From the NCBI GenBank assembly GCA_016704565.1, contig JADIZV010000004.1, forward strand, positions 558,001 through 622,000: a DNA stretch of 64,000 bases, given 5' to 3'. The DNA is from Candidatus Phosphoribacter baldrii (GTDB lineage Bacteria > Actinomycetota > Actinomycetes > Actinomycetales > Dermatophilaceae). A program made the translations under genes and the position numbers. Under the pieces are notes generated by a model. It ran no database searches. It was not told where the DNA came from and was given only the letters and a program-made list of their open reading frames with translations. Shown here piece by piece: positions 45,176-53,645 of the stretch; position 1 is the first letter of the stretch; every line of letters starts with the position of its first letter.

Positions 45176-45579
45176 TTTCGAGTGTCAACTTCCCGGGCGG
45201 TTGCCCATCCCACGTTCGATCCGCAGACTCTGCCGTTGGCCATGAGATCCCGGCACAGCTTGGTCGAGGTGTTCCCGGCAGATTGGGCGGAGACGTTCAC
45301 TAGCGGAAGCGATACGCCCGAACCGAACGTTACGTTAGCTTCTTGATGTTTCCACATCACAACCTGAGAGTAGCAGGAGGAGCAGTTCGACAAGGATCGA
45401 TGCGGGGCGTAAGTGAAGTACCCCGGTGGCAGCAGCGAATCGACGCAATGCGGCTTCATGGAGTCGTACGGAAAGCAGTCGTTGCAATACGAACGGTAGA
45501 CGACGGCATGGTCAAGCCTCTTCTCTCCTGGGGCCACCTCTATGAGAGCGCAACCGTGCGCATCGTGCACAGAACGCAA
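45169..45579 (-). CDS. Cys-rich hypothetical protein in the accessory block
   Basis: 136 residues if it begins at TTG 45579; a GTG at 45570 is another option. Cys residues are frequent (YCNDC, HCVDS, NCSSC, KLCRDL, RVCGS), which suits disulfides or metal binding in an extracytoplasmic protein, but no signal peptide is visible with this start, so the true N-terminus may be missing or further upstream. It overlaps the genes on both sides. Not recognised. Confidence 0.45.
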   Translation of the reverse strand: MRSVHDAHGCALIEVAPGEKRLDHAVVYRSYCNDCFPYDSMKPHCVDSLLPPGYFTYAPHRSLSNCSSCYSQVVMWKHQEANVTFGSGVSLPLVNVSAQSAGNTSTKLCRDLMANGRVCGSNVGWATAREVDTRKW

Positions 45580-45773
45580 CCGATGTCGAAGAGGACATCG
45601 TCCGGATGGTCCTGCCCGAGGTGGCGAACGAGGACGGGGATTGCCCGATCGAGGATCTCCGTTCGCGTGCCGAGTGCGAAGACATTTCTCACGAAGACCT
45701 GAACGGCCTTGAGGTCATCGAGCACCAGCGCCTCGGCGGCAAGGCTCTCTGCTGAACGCATCCTCCCGGCCAT
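45540..45773 (-). CDS. Small hypothetical protein in the accessory block
   Basis: 77 residues from ATG 45773. A helical, Val/Leu-rich protein (DDLKAVQVFVRNVFALGTRTE), with two Cys near the end. It overlaps the next ORF by 40 bp, which is more than typical of coupled genes, so one of the two may be misread or degraded. Not recognised. Confidence 0.45.
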   Translation of the reverse strand: MAGRMRSAESLAAEALVLDDLKAVQVFVRNVFALGTRTEILDRAIPVLVRHLGQDHPDDVLFDIGCVLCTMRTVALS

Positions 45774-45788
45774 CGTGAACCCGCCCGG

Positions 45789-46493
45789 CTACCTTAGGGC
45801 GCCGATTGCCCAGGCCAGGGCGGGGACGAGGGCCAGGCCCAGGTCCCAGAGATCCCAGCGGTCGACGATCCGGGGACTCAGGGGCTCCGCGACGATGCCC
45901 TCGTCAACGGCGTCGACCCAGTCGGCCTTGGCGGCCTCGACCAGTCGGGCCACCCGGGGCGCCGACGCCGGGCCCAGCCGGTCGCCCGCCGCTCCGGCCC
46001 CACCCGTGGCTCCGGATGAGGCGGCCGACCCCAGAGCATCCTCACGACCCGGAGCCCGTGGCGCTCCGATCCCGCCGAACCCCAACGACACCCCGACCTT
46101 CGGGCGGATCATCGGGTTGGAGATCGCCCAGACACGGACGGTGCGGTCGGCGGCATACAACTCGAGGTTCCAGCGCGAACCGACGTCCTCGAGCAGACGC
46201 CACGGGACGAAGGTGCGCCGGAACGGGTTGTGAACCGCCACCCCCTCGATCGACACCCGAACGTGCGGGCGGACGAGCAGGACGAACGACATCGTGCCCA
46301 ACAGGGCCAGGACGGCCATGAAGCTCAGACCGGCGCCCCCCGAGAACGCCAGCAGGACGGCCGCCGCGATGATGGCGATCACCCCAAGGGCGACCGACCC
46401 TCGCGGGCGAATGACATGGACCAGGTGACCGGCGTCCGGGGTGTCGGACCGGCCAGGCGACGCAGGCGGGATGGCGCTCATCCGGGTCATCAT
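45789..46493 (-). CDS. PH-domain membrane protein
   Basis: 234 residues from ATG 46493 (ATG 46490 and 46481 are alternatives). Two membrane helices (about 30-75, GVIAIIAAAVLLAF then FMAVLALLGTMSF) are followed by a bacterial PH-like domain (VRVSIEGVAVHNPFRRTFVPWRLLEDV) and a C-terminal helix. Similar proteins are common beside nucleoside-salvage genes in actinobacteria, with unknown roles. Divergent from deoC with a 42-bp spacer. Confidence 0.8.
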   Translation of the reverse strand: MMTRMSAIPPASPGRSDTPDAGHLVHVIRPRGSVALGVIAIIAAAVLLAFSGGAGLSFMAVLALLGTMSFVLLVRPHVRVSIEGVAVHNPFRRTFVPWRLLEDVGSRWNLELYAADRTVRVWAISNPMIRPKVGVSLGFGGIGAPRAPGREDALGSAASSGATGGAGAAGDRLGPASAPRVARLVEAAKADWVDAVDEGIVAEPLSPRIVDRWDLWDLGLALVPALAWAIGALR

Positions 46494-46535
46494 GACACGA
46501 CCCGTCCCCTGGCCACGGGGCCTAGACTCGCTTCG

Positions 46536-47567
46536 GTGACCGTCCTCGACACCGCCGTCGATCCCGCCGCAGGCTCGACCGAAGACCCCGCGGCCCGCGC
46601 CCGCGATCTGCTCGGCGTCTCGCGCCTCACCGACACCTCCCTCACCCGCTGGCTGCACGCCCTCCCGGGCGTCGACCAGGTCGGGGCCGAGGCCCGGGCT
46701 GCGTCGCTCGGCACCCGCTCGATCAAGACGACGTCCAAGGCGTGGGCGATCGACCTGGCCATTTCGATGATCGACCTGACCACTCTCGAAGGCGCGGACA
46801 CGCCCGGCAAGGTCCGCGGCCTCGCCACGCGCGCCCTCACCCCCGACCCAGCCGACCTGACCACCCCCAGTCCCGCCGCCGTCTGCGTCTATGGCGACAT
46901 GGTCCCCTTCGCGCGAGAAGTCCTGGGACACAGCGGGGTCCGCATCGCCGCCGTCGCCACCGCGTTCCCCTCCGGGCGCGCCAGTATGCCGGTCAAGCTC
47001 GCCGACACGCGCGACGCCGTCGCCGCCGGAGCCGACGAGATCGACATGGTCATCGACCGCGGCGCCTTCCTCGCCGGGCACTACCGGCAGGTCTTCGACG
47101 AGATTGCGGCGGTCAAGGCGGCCTGCCGTCGCCCGGACGGCACGAGCGCCCGACTCAAGGTCATCATGGAGACCGGCGAGCTGGTCACCTACGACAACGT
47201 CCGCCGCGCGTCGTGGCTGTCGATGCTCGCCGGCGGCGACTTCATCAAGACGAGCACCGGCAAGATCTCCCCCGCGGCGACCCTGCCGGTCACGCTCATC
47301 ATGCTCGAGGCCGTCCGCGACTGGCGCGAAGTCACCGGCCAGCAGCTCGGCGTCAAGCCCGCCGGCGGCATCCGCACGAGCAAGGACGCAATCAAGTTCC
47401 TCGTCGCCGTCAACGAGGTGGCCGGACCGGAGTGGCTCGACAACCACTGGTTCCGGTTCGGGGCCTCCAGCCTGCTCAACGACCTCATCCTGCAACGGCA
47501 GCGGCTGGCGATCGGGGCCTACTCCGGCTCCGACTACGTCCCGGACGACGCCCCCAGCCTCTACTGA
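46536..47567 (+). CDS. deoC: Deoxyribose-phosphate aldolase
   Basis: 343 residues from GTG 46536. Schiff-base Lys is in FIKTSTGK (about residue 237), with the acidic pair ADEIDMVIDRG near 168-178 and GVKPAGGIR near 272-280. It cleaves 2-deoxyribose 5-phosphate to glyceraldehyde 3-phosphate and acetaldehyde. It is followed by two aldehyde dehydrogenase genes, which would dispose of the acetaldehyde. Its stop codon lies in a tandem duplication (47557-47600). Confidence 0.95.
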   Translation: MTVLDTAVDPAAGSTEDPAARARDLLGVSRLTDTSLTRWLHALPGVDQVGAEARAASLGTRSIKTTSKAWAIDLAISMIDLTTLEGADTPGKVRGLATRALTPDPADLTTPSPAAVCVYGDMVPFAREVLGHSGVRIAAVATAFPSGRASMPVKLADTRDAVAAGADEIDMVIDRGAFLAGHYRQVFDEIAAVKAACRRPDGTSARLKVIMETGELVTYDNVRRASWLSMLAGGDFIKTSTGKISPAATLPVTLIMLEAVRDWREVTGQQLGVKPAGGIRTSKDAIKFLVAVNEVAGPEWLDNHWFRFGASSLLNDLILQRQRLAIGAYSGSDYVPDDAPSLY

Positions 47568-47600
47568 CCCCGAGCCTCCACTGACCCCGAGCCTCCACTG
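47557..47600 (+). repeat. Tandem 17-bp duplication across the deoC stop codon
   Basis: GCCTCTACTGACCCCGA (47557-47573), then GCCTCCACTGACCCCGA (47574-47590), then a partial third copy to about 47600. The TGA at 47565-47567 is the deoC stop, so the extra copies lie in the 3' spacer. Confidence 0.9.
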
Positions 47601-47629
47601 CCGAGCGCCACAGACCCTGAGGACCTGAC

Positions 47630-49075
47630 ATGCCGACCTTCGACTACGCACCGGCCCCCGAGTCACGGGCCGTCGTCAACCTGCAACCCTCCTACGGCCT
47701 GTTCATCAACGGAGAGTTCGTCGACGGCTCCGGCACGGCCTTCAAGACGATTAACCCGGCCACCGAGGAGTCCCTCGCCGAGGTCGCCGAGGCGACCACC
47801 GACGACGTCGACCGTGCCGTCAAAGCCGCGCGGGCGGCATACCGGGGCGTGTGGGGGCGGATGTCCGGTGCCGATCGCGGGAAGTACCTCTTCCGGATCG
47901 CGCGAATCATGCAGGAGCGCTCCCGCGAGCTCGCCGTCCTGGAGACCCTCGACAACGGCAAGCCGATCAAGGAGAGCCGCGACGTCGACGTGCCGCTCGC
48001 GGCAGCGCACTTCTTCTACCACGCGGGGTGGGCCGACAAACTCGGGTATGCCGCCCTGGGTCCAGACCCGCGCCCGCTCGGTGTCGTCGGTCAGGTCATC
48101 CCGTGGAACTTCCCGCTGCTCATGCTCGCCTGGAAGATCGCCCCAGCCCTGGCCTGCGGCAACACCGTCGTCCTCAAACCGGCCGAGACCACTCCCCTGA
48201 CCGCGTTGCTGTTCGCCCAGATCTGCCAGCAGGCCGACCTGCCGCCCGGGGTCGTCAACATCGTCACCGGCGCCGGCCCCACCGGTCAGGCCATCGTCGA
48301 CCACCCAGGCATCGACAAGATCGCCTTCACCGGCTCGACCGGGGTCGGCAAGATGATCGCCCGCTCCATCGCCGGCACTCGCAAGCGGGCCACCCTGGAG
48401 CTCGGCGGCAAGGCCGCCAACATCGTCTTCGACGACGCGCCGTTGGACCAGACCATCGAAGGCATCGTCAACGGGATCTTCTTCAACCAGGGCCAAGTTT
48501 GTTGCGCCGGAAGCAGATTGCTGGTCCAGGAGTCGATCGCCGACGACGTCGAGCGGCGACTCAAGCGGCGCCTGGCCACCCTGCGGGTCGGTGACCCGAT
48601 GGACAAGAACACCGATGTCGGCGCGATCAACAGCCGCCGACAGCTCGACCGGATCACCGAGCTGAGCGCGGCCGGGGAGGCCGAGGGCGCGACCCGCTGG
48701 GACACCGACTGCCCGTTGCCCAAGAACGGGTTCTGGTTCCGCCCGACCGTGTTCACGGGCGTCAGCCAAAGTCACCGGATCGCCCAGGAGGAGATCTTCG
48801 GCCCGGTCCTGTCGGTGCTGACCTTCCGCACCCCGGCGGAGGCGGTCGCCAAGGCCAACAACACGCCCTACGGCCTGTCCGCCGGCGTGTGGACCGAGAA
48901 GGGGTCGCGAATCCTCTGGATGGCCGACCAGCTGCGCGCAGGCGTCGTCTGGGCCAACACGTTCAACCAGTTCGACCCGACCTCACCGTTCGGTGGCTAC
49001 AAGGAGTCCGGCTACGGACGCGAGGGCGGCCGACACGGCCTGGAAGCCTACGTCCAGACGGGAGGCGTGGCGTGA
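47630..49075 (+). CDS. Aldehyde dehydrogenase
   Basis: 481 residues. NAD-binding Rossmann region (IPWNFPLLMLAWKIAPALA), catalytic Glu in LELGGKAANIVF (about residue 258) and catalytic Cys in QGQVCCAGSR (about 292) are intact. It oxidises aldehydes, here probably acetaldehyde from deoC. Coupled by GTGA to a second, shorter family member. Confidence 0.95.
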   Translation: MPTFDYAPAPESRAVVNLQPSYGLFINGEFVDGSGTAFKTINPATEESLAEVAEATTDDVDRAVKAARAAYRGVWGRMSGADRGKYLFRIARIMQERSRELAVLETLDNGKPIKESRDVDVPLAAAHFFYHAGWADKLGYAALGPDPRPLGVVGQVIPWNFPLLMLAWKIAPALACGNTVVLKPAETTPLTALLFAQICQQADLPPGVVNIVTGAGPTGQAIVDHPGIDKIAFTGSTGVGKMIARSIAGTRKRATLELGGKAANIVFDDAPLDQTIEGIVNGIFFNQGQVCCAGSRLLVQESIADDVERRLKRRLATLRVGDPMDKNTDVGAINSRRQLDRITELSAAGEAEGATRWDTDCPLPKNGFWFRPTVFTGVSQSHRIAQEEIFGPVLSVLTFRTPAEAVAKANNTPYGLSAGVWTEKGSRILWMADQLRAGVVWANTFNQFDPTSPFGGYKESGYGREGGRHGLEAYVQTGGVA

Positions 49076-49980
49076 GCCCGCACGTCGAGGTCCGCAAGAC
49101 CTACAAGCTCTACATCGGCGGCAAGTTCCCGCGCAGCGAGTCCGGCCGCTCGTATGCCGTCCACGCCGCTCCCAGCCGCGCCGGACGACCTGGGTCGTTC
49201 CTGGCCAACGCCGCCGCCGGATCCCGCAAGGACGCCCGGGACGCGGTCGTCGCGGCCCGGGGCGCCTTTCCCACGTGGGCCGGGGCGACGGCATACAACC
49301 GGGGTCAGGTGCTCTATCGCGTCGCCGAGGTGATGCAGGGACGAGCCGCCCAGTTCGCCGACGAGGTGGCCGCCGCCGAAGGGCTCACCCCCGCGCGGGC
49401 CCGCGCCACCGTCGAGGCCGCGATCGACCGCTGGGTCTGGTATGCCGGGTGGTCCGACAAGCTCGCCCAGATCCTGGGCGGACTCAACCCGGTCGCCGGG
49501 CCCTACTTCGACATCTCGGCCCCCGAACCCACCGGGGTCGTCGCCGTCCTGGCTCCGCAGCGCTCGTCGCTGCTCGGCCTGGTCTCCGTGGTCGCTCCGG
49601 TCGTCGTGTCGGGCAACACCGCCGTCGTCGTGGCGAGCCAGGACCGGCCGCTGCCGGCGGTCACCCTCACCGAGTGCCTGGCCACGTCCGACGTGCCGGG
49701 CGGGGTGGTCAACGTCATCACCGGCCGCACCGCCGAGATCGCGCCGTGGCTGGCCTCGCACCGGGACGTCAACGCCATCGACCTCGCCGGGGCCGCGGGT
49801 GCCGACGGCGTGGTGTGGGGCGACCTCGAGGGAGCCGCCGCCGAGAACCTCAAGCGGGTGCTGCGCCCCGCCGGCAACGGCGCCGAGGCCGTCGAACCGG
49901 ACTGGACGGCGACCCCGGACCTGTCCCGGATGACCGCGTTCCTTGAGACCAAGACCGTGTGGCACCCCAAGGGTCGATAG
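49072..49980 (+). CDS. Truncated aldehyde dehydrogenase-like protein (pseudo-ALDH)
   Basis: 302 residues from GTG 49072. It contains the N-terminal and part of the cofactor domain (AVLAPQRSSLLGLVSVVAPVV) but ends before the catalytic Cys; no Cys occurs at the expected place. It cannot act as a normal ALDH. Paired with a full ALDH by overlap, it resembles the two-domain ALDH16 arrangement, where an active and an inactive module are fused; here they are separate genes (inference). Confidence 0.88.
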   Translation: MSPHVEVRKTYKLYIGGKFPRSESGRSYAVHAAPSRAGRPGSFLANAAAGSRKDARDAVVAARGAFPTWAGATAYNRGQVLYRVAEVMQGRAAQFADEVAAAEGLTPARARATVEAAIDRWVWYAGWSDKLAQILGGLNPVAGPYFDISAPEPTGVVAVLAPQRSSLLGLVSVVAPVVVSGNTAVVVASQDRPLPAVTLTECLATSDVPGGVVNVITGRTAEIAPWLASHRDVNAIDLAGAAGADGVVWGDLEGAAAENLKRVLRPAGNGAEAVEPDWTATPDLSRMTAFLETKTVWHPKGR

Positions 49981-49992
49981 GCTCCCAGGTCC

Positions 49993-50682
49993 GTGGGATC
50001 CTCTGCCGGTCGAGCGCGCGTCGTCGTCCTCACCGGACCCTCCGGCGCGGGGAAGTCCCGGCTCGCGGGGGCGCTGCACACGGCATACAGGTGGCCGATC
50101 GTGCGCTTGGACGACTTCTACCGCGACGGCGACGACCCCGGCCTCCCCCTGGTCACCCTCGGTGCGGCACAACTGCCCGACTGGGACGACCCGCGGTCCT
50201 GGAACGCGACGGCGGCGGTCGACGCCCTCGAAGCCCTGGTCGACACCGGGTCAGCCCGGGTGCCGACCTACGACATCGCCCAGTCGCGGGCGGTCGGTCA
50301 CACTGAACTCACCGCCGCGCCGGACGCCCTCCTCGTCGCCGAAGGGATCTTCGCCGCCGAGATCGTCCCGGCGCTGCGCGAACGGGGCCTGCTCGCGGGT
50401 GCCTATTGCATCACCCACGGGCGCACGCGCAACGCCGTGCTGCGCTTCGTCCGAGACCTGCGCGAGGGGCGCAAGCCTCCGCTCGTGCTCCTGCGCCGCG
50501 GGCTGGAACTGTGGCGTCGTGAACCGGCGATCATCGACCGGGCCGTGGCGTTGGGAGCCTCGTGTGGCTCGCCGAAATCCGTGCATGAGGCGATCCGCGC
50601 CCGCCTGATAGCGTCGGGCCCAACCGCAGGACCGCCAGACAGGGGGCCACACCCGTGGGAGCAGGGCCGTCAGCCCGGGTGA
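49993..50682 (+). CDS. Uridine kinase-like P-loop protein
   Basis: 229 residues from GTG 49993. Walker A GPSGAGKS (about 15-22), IVRLDDFYRDGDD (about 36-48), VPTYDIAQS (about 89), and LLVAEGIFAAE (Walker B-like, about 112) match uridine kinases. It would phosphorylate nucleosides using NTP. It lies 12 bp after the pseudo-ALDH gene, consistent with nucleoside salvage. Confidence 0.85.
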   Translation: MGSSAGRARVVVLTGPSGAGKSRLAGALHTAYRWPIVRLDDFYRDGDDPGLPLVTLGAAQLPDWDDPRSWNATAAVDALEALVDTGSARVPTYDIAQSRAVGHTELTAAPDALLVAEGIFAAEIVPALRERGLLAGAYCITHGRTRNAVLRFVRDLREGRKPPLVLLRRGLELWRREPAIIDRAVALGASCGSPKSVHEAIRARLIASGPTAGPPDRGPHPWEQGRQPG

Positions 50683-50686
50683 CCGA

Positions 50687-51742
50687 GTGAGTGGATTCGG
50701 GCCGCCGCCCGGCCCACCCGAGGCGCCCGCCCGCGCGCGGCGAGCCTCCTACCTCGCGCCGGGCCGGCCCGGGATGGCCGGCCAGACGGCATACCGGGGC
50801 CGCTATGCCCTCACGCGCAGCGCCAAACCGGGGATCATCCCCCTGGGCCCGCTGCAGCTGGGTGACCTGCTCGACGGCTCGGTCAAACACGTCCGCCGCA
50901 ACGCGGGGCCGGTCCTGGGGGCATCGGCACTGGTCAACGCCATCACTGCCCTCCCCGTCATCACCGTGGTCACCGTCGCCCTGGCGGGGTCGTGGCTGCG
51001 CACGACCGGAGTGTCGAGCGTCATCGGCTCGTCGGCGGTGTCCCCGCTGCTCGGGTTGGCGGGCACGGCATACGCGACGCTCGTGCTGACCGGGATCCTC
51101 TCGTATGCCGTCGCCGAGGCCGCCCTCGGACGGCGACGCCCCCTTGAGACGATCTGGGCGGCCGTCCGGCCCCGGCTGTGGACCATCCTCGGCAGCCAGG
51201 CGCTCGTCCTGGCCGCGGCAGTCCTGCCCTGGGCACTACTTGTCGGCATGCTGGCGCTGGCCGCCCGCCAGTCGGTGCCCGTCCTGTTGCTCACCGGGAT
51301 GGGGTTCGGTCTGCTCGCCGTCACGGCCAACGTCGTCCTGCTTCCCCGGCTGCTGTATGCCGCCCCGGCAAGCGTCCTGGAAGGGCTGACGCTGGGTCGG
51401 GCGTTCCGGCGCTCATGGACCCTCAGCCGCGGACGCTTCTGGTCACTGATCGGGGTGCTCGCCTTGGTGGGGGCCTTGGCCGTCCTGGTCTTCTGGGTGA
51501 CCGAGTTCCCCCAACAACTGCTCTACAACCTCCTCGTGGACATGCTTGAGCTCAGCCCGCGAGTGAGGGACGAGGCGGGCAGCGTCACGTTCGCGCTGGC
51601 CAACCTTGGCTCGGCGATCATCGTCACGCCGTTCCTCGCCACCAACGTCGTGCTGCACTACCTCGACGCTCGGATCCGCAAGGAAGGCTTCGACCTAGCC
51701 CTCATCCGGGCCGCCGCCGCCGATGCGGAGGCTCGCTCATGA
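50687..51742 (+). CDS. Polytopic membrane protein of the DUF4129-MoxR cluster
   Basis: 351 residues from GTG 50687. A Pro-rich N-terminus precedes about six helices; LLDGSVKHVRRNAGPVLG and the later SWTLSRGRFWSLIG resemble the membrane region of glycerophosphodiester phosphodiesterase-type membrane proteins, which commonly head these clusters. The cluster's role is unclear; envelope maturation is likely. Its stop is coupled by ATGA to the next gene. Confidence 0.78.
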   Translation: MSGFGPPPGPPEAPARARRASYLAPGRPGMAGQTAYRGRYALTRSAKPGIIPLGPLQLGDLLDGSVKHVRRNAGPVLGASALVNAITALPVITVVTVALAGSWLRTTGVSSVIGSSAVSPLLGLAGTAYATLVLTGILSYAVAEAALGRRRPLETIWAAVRPRLWTILGSQALVLAAAVLPWALLVGMLALAARQSVPVLLLTGMGFGLLAVTANVVLLPRLLYAAPASVLEGLTLGRAFRRSWTLSRGRFWSLIGVLALVGALAVLVFWVTEFPQQLLYNLLVDMLELSPRVRDEAGSVTFALANLGSAIIVTPFLATNVVLHYLDARIRKEGFDLALIRAAAADAEARS

Positions 51743-52473
51743 GCGCGGTCATGGCGACAGTCGGCCGCTGGCTCGGCGGGCCCGGGACAGACGTCAGCCC
51801 GAGCGGCCCCGAAGCGCGGCAATGGCTGGCCGAGGAGCTCGCGAAGGACGACTATCGGGACGGTCGCCCGTTGCTTGCCCGGGTCATCGAATGGATCCTC
51901 GACCAGATCAACGACCTGCTGTCCCGGATGAATGCCCCGACGACCGCCGGCGAAGGCGCCCCGCCGATAGCAGTTGCGTTCGTCGTCGTGCTCGTGATCG
52001 GTGCGCTTGCCTTGCTGCTGAGCCGAGTTCGTCGCGAACGTCGGGCCGTGTCCGAGACCAAGACTGTTCTCGGCGACCTCGACCTCAGCGCTCCCGAGTT
52101 CCGCGACCGCGGGCAGGCTGCGATGCGGGACGGCCGCTGGAACGACGCCGTCATCGAGTTCACCCGGGCCATCGCCCGTGAGGCGGCCGATCGGACTCTC
52201 CTGACCGACGCCCCCTCGCTGACCGCCCACGAGATCGGCACCCAACTGGCGCCCGTCTTCCCCGATCATGCCGACACCACGGCCCGGACGATGGACCTGT
52301 TCGACGCGGTCCGCTATGGCCGGTATGCCGCGACCCAGGCCGACGCGGGCCTGGTTCGGACCCACGACGAGACCTTGCGCAAGGCCAAGCCGGTCCTGGT
52401 TGCTGCCCCGTCAGCCGACCCCGCTGCCGCCTTCGCTGTGCCCGGTGGGCCTCCCCAGGACGGCGCCGCATGA
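51739..52473 (+). CDS. DUF4129 domain-containing membrane protein
   Basis: 244 residues: a helical N-terminus, one membrane helix (PPIAVAFVVVLVIGALALLLS, about residues 75-95), and a cytoplasmic DUF4129 domain (RDRGQAAMRDGRWNDAVIEFTRAIAREAADR, about 122-152). Coupled by ATGA on both sides. Usual neighbour of MoxR/DUF58 genes. Confidence 0.88.
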   Translation: MSAVMATVGRWLGGPGTDVSPSGPEARQWLAEELAKDDYRDGRPLLARVIEWILDQINDLLSRMNAPTTAGEGAPPIAVAFVVVLVIGALALLLSRVRRERRAVSETKTVLGDLDLSAPEFRDRGQAAMRDGRWNDAVIEFTRAIAREAADRTLLTDAPSLTAHEIGTQLAPVFPDHADTTARTMDLFDAVRYGRYAATQADAGLVRTHDETLRKAKPVLVAAPSADPAAAFAVPGGPPQDGAA

Positions 52474-53645
52474 CGACGACGCTGTGGTCGGGGGCTCAGA
52501 CCGCCGTGTCCGCACGGACGGGCGGACGTCGCTGGTGGCGGATCGCCCTGGTGGCCGCCATTGTCATCGGAGCTGCGTTGCTGCTCGGCCGCAGCGGGCA
52601 AGCAGTTGGGAGCACCGCGGCATACCACCCGAACAACCCGACTGCAGGAGGCTCCCAGGCGATCGCACGAGTGCTCGCAGCCCGCGGCGTCGAGGTGATC
52701 GTCGCCGAAGGCGAGGGCGCCCTGTTGCACGCTCCGATCGACGGCGACACCACCGTGGTCGTCACCAACACCAGCGACCTGCGCGAAGACACCGTGGCGT
52801 CTCTCATCCACGCCGCAGGGAAGGCCGAGCGGCTTGTCCTCGTCCGGCCGGAGCGTCGAGTCGTGCGGGCCATCGCACCCACCGTCTCCATGGAGGAAGT
52901 CCCACACGGGCAAGATGCACTCATCAGCACGTGCGACACGGCGGACGTGCATCGGGACGATCGGCTGACCCGCTCACAGTCGCAATATCGGGACTCCCGA
53001 GCCGTCTCCTCCTGCTTCGTCAACGATGGGTATGCCGTCTATCTCACCACCTCGGCGGCCGGGCTGAGCGATCTCGTGCTGATCGGCAGCACCGACACCA
53101 TCAGCAACGCCCGCACCGCCCAATCCGACAACGGTGCGGTGGCGCTGCGCGCGCTCGGGCACTCGGCCCGGGTGGTCTGGTATGTCCCGGACCTTCGCGA
53201 TGTCCCACCAAGCTCTGCGGCCCAGACCGAGTCGTTCACGCCGCGATGGTGGGGGCCGATGCTGTTGCTGCTGCTGTTCACGGCCTTGGCCGCCTTCTGG
53301 TGGCGAGGCCGCCGGTTCGGTCGGCTGGTCGTCGAACCCCTCCCGGTCGTTGTTCGAGCCATCGAGACGACCGAGAGCCGGAGCCGGATGTATCACAAGG
53401 CGCGTGACAGCGCCCGGGCTGGAGCGGTCCTGCGCGATGCGAGCAGGCGCCGGCTCGCGGCATACCTCGGCTTGGCCAAGTCCACCCCGCCGGACCTGTT
53501 GGCCGAGGCCGTCGCCTCGGCGACTGGCCGTCAGCTCAACGAGATCCGGTGGCTGCTCGACGAGTCACTCCCGCAGACCGATCCCGCCCTGCTGGACCTA
53601 GCCGCTCGATTGGCGGCCTTGGAGAAGGAGATCCGACGCTCATGA
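52470..53645 (+). CDS. DUF4350 domain-containing protein
   Basis: 391 residues. An N-terminal membrane helix (about 26-42), an outer DUF4350 region with the family's NPTAGGSQAIARVLAARG (about 55-72), a second helix (WGPMLLLLLFTALAAFWW near 265) and a cytoplasmic tail. ATGA overlaps on both sides tie it to DUF4129 and MoxR. Function unknown. Confidence 0.9.
   Translation: MTTTLWSGAQTAVSARTGGRRWWRIALVAAIVIGAALLLGRSGQAVGSTAAYHPNNPTAGGSQAIARVLAARGVEVIVAEGEGALLHAPIDGDTTVVVTNTSDLREDTVASLIHAAGKAERLVLVRPERRVVRAIAPTVSMEEVPHGQDALISTCDTADVHRDDRLTRSQSQYRDSRAVSSCFVNDGYAVYLTTSAAGLSDLVLIGSTDTISNARTAQSDNGAVALRALGHSARVVWYVPDLRDVPPSSAAQTESFTPRWWGPMLLLLLFTALAAFWWRGRRFGRLVVEPLPVVVRAIETTESRSRMYHKARDSARAGAVLRDASRRRLAAYLGLAKSTPPDLLAEAVASATGRQLNEIRWLLDESLPQTDPALLDLAARLAALEKEIRRS

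Noticed and set aside
45789..47666. A 625-codon minus-strand open frame over deoC
   Set aside because: Only its last 234 codons (PH-domain protein) look real; the rest is the mirror of deoC, as is common in high-GC DNA.
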